NCBI GenBank assembly: GCA_934270705.1
Contig: CAKQQG010000044.1
Location: forward strand, 1-12,716
Source of the DNA: an uncultured Oxalobacter sp.
GTDB lineage: Bacteria; Pseudomonadota; Gammaproteobacteria; Burkholderiales; Burkholderiaceae_D
DNA length: 12,716 nt
Direction of reading: 5' to 3'
Within the stretch, counting starts at the first letter, position 1. The number at the start of each line of letters is the position of its first letter. Positions 7,464-12,716 of this stretch are shown piece after piece. Below the pieces are notes generated by a model. The model was not told where the DNA came from. It searched no databases and saw nothing but the letters and a program-made list of their open reading frames with translations. The translations under genes and the position numbers were made by a program.

Positions 7464-8735
7464 TTATTTCATTCCGCAAAATTCGAAATCGACTTCCGGT
7501 TGTCTGCCGGAGACGATGTCGGCAATGGCGCGTCCGGAACCGCAACCCATTGTCCAGCCCAGCGTGCCATGACCGGTATTGAGGAAAAGGTTGCCGTACT
7601 GTGTCTTGCCGATGTAGGGAATGTTGGATGGCGTCATCGGACGCAGTCCGGTCCAGAAATGCGGCTGACTGTAATCACATGCTTCCGGGAAAAGTTCGGA
7701 AGTGCGACGTACCAGCGCCTGACAACGTGCCTCGTTGAGCTGGCGACCGTAACTGTTCATTTCGGCGGTTCCGCCCACACGGAGACGGTTGCCCAGCCGG
7801 GAGAAGACGAGCTTGTGTCCGGCGTCGATCAGCGATACGTAAGGCGCCTTGTCGGGTTCGATGACCGGGAATGTCGCCGAGTAGCCTTTGGCAGGATAGA
7901 TCATCAGATGGATGTCGAGCGGTTTGAGGAAAGGCGCCGAGAAGCTGCCCAGAGAAATGACGAAAGCATCGGCCTGGAATACTTCGAATTCGCCTGTCGG
8001 TGAAATCGTTTCCACTGCGGCGATACGTGCGGCGGAGCCGGTACCGGTGGTCAAAAGCCGTGTGGCCGTCGTATTGAAACGGAAGTCGATCCCTTGTTCG
8101 GCCGCCTTTTGCGAGAGTGCGATCGTGAATTCGCGCGAGTCGCCGTGTTCATCGTCAGGCGTGAAATCACCACCGACCAGCTTGTCTCTGACCGGAGAAA
8201 GCGCCGGTTCGAGTTGTACCACTTCGTCCGGTGTGATCGTATTGCGGGGACATCCCAGCGAAGTCATCAGTTTCGCGCCGGCTTTCGAGGCTTCGTAGTC
8301 GGCCTTGTCGGTGTAAAAGTGCATGATGCCGCGGCTTAAATGCGTGTATTCGATATTGGCTTCTTCCCGGAGCGCGCGCAAGGTACGTTTGCTGAAATCG
8401 GCCATGGCAACGCACTGGCGTGTATTGTGTGCTGTCCGTTTCGGGGTGCATTCCAGCAGGAAACGTGCACCCCATTCCCACTGGAGCTGTTCCGCACGGA
8501 AACGGTAGAGAAGCGGTGCATCGTCCTTGCCCAGCCATTTCAGGATTTTCGAGGGCGCGGAAGGGTTGGCCCAGGGTTCCGAATGGGAAACAGAGATTTG
8601 CGAGCCGTTTCCGAACGTGGTTTCCTGTGCTGCTCCCGGACGGCGCTCGATGACCGTGACTTCGTGTCCGGCCTGACGCAAAAACCAGGCGGCAGCAGTT
8701 CCCGTTATACCCGATCCTAATACGATGACTTTCAC
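7464..8735 (-). CDS. dadA: D-amino acid dehydrogenase, FAD-dependent
   Basis: DadA oxidises D-amino acids, typically D-alanine to pyruvate and ammonia, and passes electrons to the respiratory chain at the inner membrane. The 423 residues have the DAO-family layout: an FAD Rossmann motif VLGSGITGTAAAWFL (5-19) with the ribose-binding acid E30 in VTVIERR, then the FGNGSQISVSHSEPWANP segment (41-58), and near the C-terminus WTGLRPMTPSNIPYIG and LNTGHGTLGWTMGCGSG. The start is GTG at 8735, backed by an SD (AAGAGG) at the right distance. The unknown gene lies 34 bp upstream and the ychJ-like gene 5 bp downstream. The usual partner alanine racemase gene dadX is not present here. Substrate range cannot be read from sequence. 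Confidence 0.93.
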   Translation of the reverse strand: MKVIVLGSGITGTAAAWFLRQAGHEVTVIERRPGAAQETTFGNGSQISVSHSEPWANPSAPSKILKWLGKDDAPLLYRFRAEQLQWEWGARFLLECTPKRTAHNTRQCVAMADFSKRTLRALREEANIEYTHLSRGIMHFYTDKADYEASKAGAKLMTSLGCPRNTITPDEVVQLEPALSPVRDKLVGGDFTPDDEHGDSREFTIALSQKAAEQGIDFRFNTTATRLLTTGTGSAARIAAVETISPTGEFEVFQADAFVISLGSFSAPFLKPLDIHLMIYPAKGYSATFPVIEPDKAPYVSLIDAGHKLVFSRLGNRLRVGGTAEMNSYGRQLNEARCQALVRRTSELFPEACDYSQPHFWTGLRPMTPSNIPYIGKTQYGNLFLNTGHGTLGWTMGCGSGRAIADIVSGRQPEVDFEFCGMK

Positions 8736-8741
8736 AATTTG

Positions 8742-8747
8742 CCTCTT
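8742..8747 (-). promoter_or_regulatory. Ribosome binding site of dadA
   Basis: AAGAGG lies 6 nt upstream of the GTG codon at 8735. It supports this non-ATG start, as no in-frame ATG fits the FAD motif. Confidence 0.7.
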
Positions 8748-8769
8748 TGTCGATCTGTTTGGGTTCCGG

Positions 8770-9213
8770 TCAGTTTGCGGAACCGTTTTTCTCCGTTATT
8801 TTAAGATGATTGCCTTCGGAAAAAAATTCTTTTTGTCGTAACCGGTGCAGCTCATCCGTCACTGCATGGGTGACGACGACATCCAGTGTGCTTTGCAGAT
8901 CGTTTTTGATTTCGGAAACCAGCATGCCGGTCATTTTGCCGATGCTGTCGGTCAGGTTTTGCCGGATGCTTTCCTCAAGAATGAACTGGATACGATCTTC
9001 AATGCGTTGGAGGATTCGGTCCGAAAGGCGTTGTTCGAGTTCGTTCCATGCTGTTTCGTTTTGCAGGGCATCGGTCAGATCAGGCAGTTCGGAAAGAATA
9101 TCGGTCAGTACCGGGTAGTCGTCGGAAGCAGATGATGCCATACCGGTATCATGGTTTTCCTGATCCGGATATGGCAGACGGCCGGCAGCCATGGAGTCGT
9201 TCGGGTTATTCAT
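8770..9213 (-). CDS. Uncharacterised helical protein coupled to holC
   Basis: I do not recognise a characterised family for this 147-residue protein. Residues 1-33 are polar and probably disordered (MNNPNDSMAAG...SSASDDYP). Residues 34-128 look continuously alpha-helical and amphipathic, with regularly spaced Leu/Ile and abundant Asp, Glu, Gln and Arg (for example LEQRLSDRILQRIEDRIQFIL, 59-79, and SEIKNDLQSTLDVVV, 100-114). There are no cysteines, no signal peptide and no membrane segment. The start ATG at 9213 overlaps the holC stop as ATGA, so the two are almost certainly co-translated. From memory, Burkholderiales carry uncharacterised proteins at this position (possibly the DUF2486 group), but I could not check this. 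A structural or adaptor role alongside chi is only a guess from position. Confidence 0.85.
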   Translation of the reverse strand: MNNPNDSMAAGRLPYPDQENHDTGMASSASDDYPVLTDILSELPDLTDALQNETAWNELEQRLSDRILQRIEDRIQFILEESIRQNLTDSIGKMTGMLVSEIKNDLQSTLDVVVTHAVTDELHRLRQKEFFSEGNHLKITEKNGSAN

Positions 9214-9638
9214 GATTGTGCTGTTTCATGATGCAGGGTATATCCCTGTTCGCGGTAATGGATGTATCGTTGCCGACCTGCCTGAGTATCGTCAGGGTCT
9301 GATGATACCAGCTCGATGATACGGTCGAACTGTGCAAAGCAAGCCGGAACGATGGTGGACAGGTTGATCAGAATATCATGATGCGGCATGTCGGCGTGAT
9401 CGTCGGCAGCCAGTATGACTGGCGAATAGGGGGACTGGCTGTCACCGATCATGGCATGCGGCAGGAAGTCGGACTCGGAAAATGTCCAGAGCATCTCGTC
9501 GAGCCGGTTCAACAGGGCCTTATCCGTTGAGAACAGGATAATCTTGCTCTCCGGTGCGCTGGACAATGCCTTCCGTACCAGGCGGCAGGTATATCCGATC
9601 TTGTCGGCGATATGTGTGCGAAATTCAATTCTGGTCAT
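9210..9638 (-). CDS. holC: DNA polymerase III subunit chi
   Basis: Chi links the clamp loader to single-stranded-DNA-binding protein through its partner psi. The 142 residues are the normal size. Recognisable family segments are RLDEMLWTFSESDFLPH (45-61), the HHDILINLS strand (86-94) and the C-terminal RQRYIHYREQGYTLHH (122-137), all aligning by eye with E. coli HolC. The start ATG at 9638 is the only sensible one; its SD is weak. The gene ends in an ATGA overlap with the uncharacterised 147-residue gene. In many betaproteobacteria pepA precedes holC. Here the upstream gene is the M3 peptidase gene prlC, 178 bp away. Confidence 0.92.
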   Translation of the reverse strand: MTRIEFRTHIADKIGYTCRLVRKALSSAPESKIILFSTDKALLNRLDEMLWTFSESDFLPHAMIGDSQSPYSPVILAADDHADMPHHDILINLSTIVPACFAQFDRIIELVSSDPDDTQAGRQRYIHYREQGYTLHHETAQS

Positions 9639-9693
9639 GTAATACGCGATCTGTCAGTGCAATTGGCTCTGGATGGTCCGGAAAGCGGGGTTC

Positions 9694-9723
9694 ATTATGA
9701 AACGATTCCCGGCGTTTAGTAAA
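9694..9723 (-). promoter_or_regulatory. Candidate promoter for the holC-led gene run
   Basis: On the minus strand a -35-like TTTACT (9723-9718) is separated by 18 bp from a -10-like CATAAT (9699-9694), about 55 bp upstream of the holC start. The match is moderate. It is the best I found in the gap after prlC and is offered as a candidate only. Confidence 0.3.
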
Positions 9724-9784
9724 GATTCTGGCAATGCTTGTGGTGCAGGGCGGTTTGCATGGCAGCATGCATATGTCGGACAAG

Positions 9785-9810
9785 CAGGGCGGCAAGTCGT
9801 GCCGCCCCTG
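9785..9810 (-). terminator. GC-rich stem-loop after prlC, possible terminator
   Basis: An 8-bp GC-rich stem (GGGCGGCA 9787-9794 / TGCCGCCC 9800-9807) with a 5-nt loop lies just after the prlC stop codon. On the minus strand the following sequence (TGCTTGTC) is a poor U-tract, so it could stabilise the 3' end or act as a weak terminator. On the plus strand a slightly more T-rich stretch (TGTTGTTCT) follows, but no plus-strand gene ends here. Confidence 0.5.
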
Positions 9811-9816
9811 TTGTTC

Positions 9817-11892
9817 TCATGATGCCTGATTCGTTTGCGCGACCAGTCCGTTGTGCCGCAACAGTGCATCGATGAACGGCGGGCGACCTCTGAAAGCGAT
9901 GAACGATTCCAGTGCAGGGCGAGAACCGCCGACCGAGAGGATTTCTTCCAGCAGCCTTGCACCCATGACAGGAGAAAGCAAATCGTTTCCCTGTGCCAGC
10001 GATTCCTCGAATGCACTGTAAACATCGGCCGAGAGGACTTCCGCCCATTTGTAGCTGTAATAACCCGCTGCGTAGCCGCCTGCAAAGATATGGCTGAACG
10101 ATTGCAGGAAACGGTTGAACGATGGTGGAATGACGACGGCATAGCGGCGCCGGATGTCGTCCAGAACATCTTGCGGTGTGCGGGAACCGTCCGGATCGTA
10201 GTCGTAATGCAGATGCATGTCTGCCAGCGAAAATTCGACCTGGCGCAGCATCTGCAGGCCGGACTGGTAATTTCTGGCGGCCAGCATTTTGTCGAACAGG
10301 GCTTTCGGCAAAGGTTTGCCGGTGTCGATATGCGAACTCATGTGGGAAACGACTTGCCATTCCCAACAGAAGTTTTCCATGAATTGCGAAGGCAATTCGA
10401 CGGCATCCCATTCAACGCCTGAAATGCCTGAGACACCCAGTTCATCGACACGGGTCAGCAGGTGATGCATGCCGTGACCGAATTCATGGAAGAGCGTCAT
10501 GACTTCATCGTGCGTGAAAAGCGCGGGTTGCCGCTTGCCGTCTTTTTCGAGTGGCGATGAGAAGTTGCATGTCAGATAGGCGACCGGTGTCTGGATGCCG
10601 TGTACCGTGACACGGCGGCTACGTGCGTCGTCCATCCATGCGCCGCCCCGTTTGCCGGGACGTGCGTATAAATCCATATAGAATTGGCCGAGCAGTTTGC
10701 CGTCTTTCTCGATACGGAAAAACTTGACGTCCGGATGCCATACCGGTGCGGAATCGGGACGGATGGAGACGGAATACAGTGTCTGGACGACACGGAAAAG
10801 ACCGGCCAGCACTTCCGGTTCCGGAAAATACTGTTTGACTTCCTGTACCGAGAAGGCATAACGCTCCTGTCGCATTTTTTCGGAGACATATGCCAAGTCC
10901 CACGCCTGCAAATCGTCCATACCCAGTTTTTCGCCGGCGAACCGTTTCAGCTCGGCAAGGTCTTTTTCGGCATAGGGGCGCGCTTTTGTCGCCAGGTTTT
11001 CCAGAAAGGAAATGACTTCGGCTGGAGAACGTGCCATTTTCGGTACCAGCGAGACCTCGGCAAAATTCGGATACCCCAAAAGCAAGGCTTCTTCCTTGCG
11101 TAGCTGCAAGAGCTCGCGGATGATGCCAGTATTATCCCATTCCGGTTTCGCGCCGAATTCCGATGCGCGGGTCGCGTTTGCGCGATACATCTTTTCGCGG
11201 ATGGCCCGGTTGTCGGCATATTGCATGACCGGATAGAAGGATGGGAAATGCAGCGTGAACTTGTAACCGGACTTGTTTTCGGCCTGTGCGGCGGCGCGTG
11301 CGGCAAGCAGGATGTCTTCAGGCAATCCTTTCAGTTCGGATACATCTTCGACGAGCAGTTCGAAGTTGTTGGTGGCATCCAGAATGTTTTCCGAAAAGCG
11401 TGTCGAGAGCGACGCTGTTTTTTCCTGGATTTGTGCGAAGCGTTTCTTTTTGTCATCCGGCAATTCGGCACCACCCAGACGGAAGTCGCGCAGCGTGTTT
11501 TCGATGACACGGCGGCGTGCCGGACTCAGCGAGCCGAACGAGGCGGCATTGCGAAGTGCCTTGTATTTTTCGAAGAGTGCCTGATTCTGCGAAAGGGATG
11601 TCCAGAATTCGGTGATGCGAGGAATGTTCTCATTGTAGGCGGCTCGCAGTTCGGGGGTATCGACGACGGCGCTCAGGTGGCCGACGATACCCCATGCGCG
11701 ACTGAGTTGTTCGGTACAGTCGTCAAGTGGCGTGACGAAATTGTCCCAGGTGACTTCCGCCATGGGCGCTTCCAGTTCCGCGACAACGGCTTTGCAGCGT
11801 TCAAGCAGGGTTCCGATAGCCGGTGTGACATGTTCCGGCCGGATGGCGTCGAACAGCGGCAGACCTTCGAAGTTCAGCAGTGGATTGGACAT
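9817..11892 (-). CDS. prlC: oligopeptidase A, M3 family zinc metallopeptidase
   Basis: This cytoplasmic thimet-type peptidase degrades short peptides, including cleaved signal peptides. The 691 residues match oligopeptidase A. The active site is H469-E470-F471-G472-H473 (HEFGH), with zinc ligands H469 and H473 and the third ligand E499 in AVELPSQFMEN. The large helical N-terminal half and the segments GQFYMDLYARPGKRGGAWM (402-420) and YYSYKWAEVLSADVYSAF near the C-terminus are typical of the M3A family. The ATG at 11892 has a strong SD. folD lies 76 bp upstream on the same strand, separated by an intrinsic terminator, and I saw no clear promoter for prlC in that gap. The call to prlC (oligopeptidase A) rather than dcp rests on overall resemblance. 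Confidence 0.95.
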   Translation of the reverse strand: MSNPLLNFEGLPLFDAIRPEHVTPAIGTLLERCKAVVAELEAPMAEVTWDNFVTPLDDCTEQLSRAWGIVGHLSAVVDTPELRAAYNENIPRITEFWTSLSQNQALFEKYKALRNAASFGSLSPARRRVIENTLRDFRLGGAELPDDKKKRFAQIQEKTASLSTRFSENILDATNNFELLVEDVSELKGLPEDILLAARAAAQAENKSGYKFTLHFPSFYPVMQYADNRAIREKMYRANATRASEFGAKPEWDNTGIIRELLQLRKEEALLLGYPNFAEVSLVPKMARSPAEVISFLENLATKARPYAEKDLAELKRFAGEKLGMDDLQAWDLAYVSEKMRQERYAFSVQEVKQYFPEPEVLAGLFRVVQTLYSVSIRPDSAPVWHPDVKFFRIEKDGKLLGQFYMDLYARPGKRGGAWMDDARSRRVTVHGIQTPVAYLTCNFSSPLEKDGKRQPALFTHDEVMTLFHEFGHGMHHLLTRVDELGVSGISGVEWDAVELPSQFMENFCWEWQVVSHMSSHIDTGKPLPKALFDKMLAARNYQSGLQMLRQVEFSLADMHLHYDYDPDGSRTPQDVLDDIRRRYAVVIPPSFNRFLQSFSHIFAGGYAAGYYSYKWAEVLSADVYSAFEESLAQGNDLLSPVMGARLLEEILSVGGSRPALESFIAFRGRPPFIDALLRHNGLVAQTNQAS

Positions 11893-11898
11893 CGGATA

Positions 11899-11904
11899 CT
11901 CCTT
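11899..11904 (-). promoter_or_regulatory. Ribosome binding site of prlC
   Basis: AAGGAG lies 6 nt before the ATG at 11892. It fixes the start of the oligopeptidase and is among the strongest SD sequences in the window. Confidence 0.8.
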
Positions 11905-11921
11905 CAGGATGCGATCGGTTC

Positions 11922-11951
11922 AAATGAAAAAGGTACGCTGTCGCGTACCTT
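11922..11951 (-). terminator. Rho-independent terminator of folD
   Basis: Read on the minus strand, AAGGTACGC (11951-11943) and GCGTACCTT (11938-11930) form a perfect 9-bp stem with the 4-nt loop GACA. A T-rich tract (TTTCATTTG) follows directly. It lies 17 bp after the folD stop and 30 bp before the prlC start, so it should separate the two genes. Read-through may still feed prlC. Confidence 0.85.
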
Positions 11952-11968
11952 CCCAAACGGTTTGCCGG

Positions 11969-12716
11969 TTATTGTTTCTGCCGGCTTTGCAGTTTTTTCT
12001 CGGCCGCTTCGACGGCGTTTTCCAGCAGCATGGTAATGGTCATCGGACCGACACCGCCAGGAACCGGCGTGATATAGCCGGCGACTTCCTTGACGTTCGG
12101 AAAATCGACATCGCTCCAGAGCTTGCCGTTTTCATCACGTTCCACACCGACGTCGATGACGACGGCGCCCGGTTTGACCATATCGGCCTTGATGATGTTG
12201 CGCTGGCCGGTGGCGGCGATCAGGATGTCCGCCAGCCGTGTATGGTAACCCAGATCACGGGTTTTGGAATTGCAGATGGTGATCGTCGCGCCGGCCTGAA
12301 GCAGCAGCATGGACATCGGCTTGCCGACGATATTGGATGCACCGACGATCACGGCATGAGCGCCGCGGATCGGATAATTGATCGATTCCAGCATTTTCAT
12401 GACGCCGTGTGGTGTACAGGGCTTGATTCTCGGCTGGCCGGTCATCAGCATGCCGGTGTTAAAGACACTGAAACAGTCCATGTCTTTTTCGGGATCGATC
12501 GCTTCGATCACCTTGCGCGGATCGATATGGTCCGGAAGTGGCAACTGAACCAGAATGCCGTGAACGGTCGGATCGGCGTTGAGGACGCGGATACGGTCAA
12601 GCAACTGTTCTTCGGTAAAGCTGGCATCGTATTTTTCCAGAATGGAACGGATGCCGTTCGCCTTGCAGGCGCGTTCCTTGTTCAGTACGTAAACCATGGA
12701 GGCCGGGCTGTCGCCG
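11969..12716 (-). CDS. folD: bifunctional methylenetetrahydrofolate dehydrogenase / methenyltetrahydrofolate cyclohydrolase (5' end outside the window)
   Basis: FolD interconverts 5,10-methylene-, methenyl- and 10-formyl-tetrahydrofolate, with NADP as cofactor. The visible 248 residues end at the natural stop and read through the window edge (GDSPAS before [10 protein letters not shown]), so the ATG at 12697 is internal and about 40 N-terminal residues are missing. Visible motifs are the YVLNK version of the catalytic YxxxK, ILVQLPLP, the EKDMD aspartate, [15 protein letters not shown] (NADP Rossmann segment) and [13 protein letters not shown]. One oddity is that the residue after the catalytic aspartate is cysteine (DMDCFS), where the family usually has glycine (DVDGF). 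Confidence 0.97.
   Translation of the reverse strand, partial: GDSPASMVYVLNKERACKANGIRSILEKYDASFTEEQLLDRIRVLNADPTVHGILVQLPLPDHIDPRKVIEAIDPEKDMDCFSVFNTGMLMTGQPRIKPCTPHGVMKMLESINYPIRGAHAVIVGASNIVGKPMSMLLLQAGATITICNSKTRDLGYHTRLADILIAATGQRNIIKADMVKPGAVVIDVGVERDENGKLWSDVDFPNVKEVAGYITPVPGGVGPMTITMLLENAVEAAEKKLQSRQKQ

Noticed and set aside
11221..12036. 271-codon open frame on the plus strand spanning the prlC 5' end and the folD 3' end.
   Set aside because: It crosses the folD terminator and the prlC ribosome binding site on the opposite strand and resembles no protein family. It is a shadow frame.
1..12716. The hexamer TTCCGG and its complement seem frequent (about 20 and 12 occurrences on the plus strand by eye), raising the idea of an uptake-type or modification-related repeat.
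   Set aside because: Nearly all copies lie in coding sequence, where CCG GAA and TCC GGA codon pairs explain them. There is no conserved longer context. A k-mer test against codon-shuffled sequence would decide.
1..12716. Search for mobile elements, CRISPR arrays, tRNA genes, prophage or defence genes.
   Set aside because: No transposase or integrase motifs, no regularly spaced repeats, no cloverleaf and no atypical composition were seen. The genes are housekeeping throughout.

Overview
The window looks like an ordinary chromosomal segment of a betaproteobacterium, most likely Burkholderiales / Oxalobacteraceae. Three things support this: the ribosomal protein S1 N-terminus and domain sequence, the BioA N-terminus (WHPCTQM...HHETRPLV), and the moderate GC content (roughly low 50s %, judged by eye). 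The genus Oxalobacter would fit, but that is inference and was not tested. I see no mobile element, phage gene, CRISPR array, tRNA, rRNA or toxin-antitoxin pair. Nothing in the window amounts to a convincing new multi-gene system.

Layout. (1) 1-2004, minus strand: cmk followed by the first 410 codons of rpsA. The rpsA leader holds a hairpin followed by a U-tract, and rpsA has no Shine-Dalgarno sequence. (2) 2005-2220: a divergent intergenic region. (3) 2221-3028, plus strand: the cell-division pair zapB-zapA, then a 6S RNA gene (ssrS) with its own promoter and terminator. (4) 3028-9638, minus strand: a tightly packed run that reads, in transcription order, holC - unknown 147-aa gene - dadA - ychJ-like - bioA - bioD - bioB - ghrA. 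Gaps are 34 bp or less, and there are ATGA or longer overlaps at holC/unknown, bioA/bioD and bioB/ghrA. (5) 9817-12716, minus strand: folD (5' end outside the window), a strong intrinsic terminator, then the M3 oligopeptidase gene prlC, followed by a stem-loop and a 178-bp gap before holC.

How the genes work together. BioA, BioD and BioB catalyse the last three steps of biotin synthesis (KAPA to DAPA to dethiobiotin to biotin). The early genes (bioC/bioH/bioF) are not in the window. ghrA (glyoxylate/hydroxypyruvate reductase) is coupled to the end of the bio cluster, and dadA (D-amino-acid dehydrogenase) precedes it. FolD supplies one-carbon tetrahydrofolate units. HolC is the chi subunit of the replicase clamp loader. 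ZapA/ZapB support the Z ring. 6S RNA downregulates housekeeping RNA polymerase. Cmk and S1 serve nucleotide metabolism and translation.

Points most worth a second look: the terminator-like hairpin in the rpsA leader, the uncharacterised helical protein translationally coupled to holC, the unusual coupling of ghrA to bioB, a cysteine next to the catalytic aspartate of FolD, and the 6S RNA locus.
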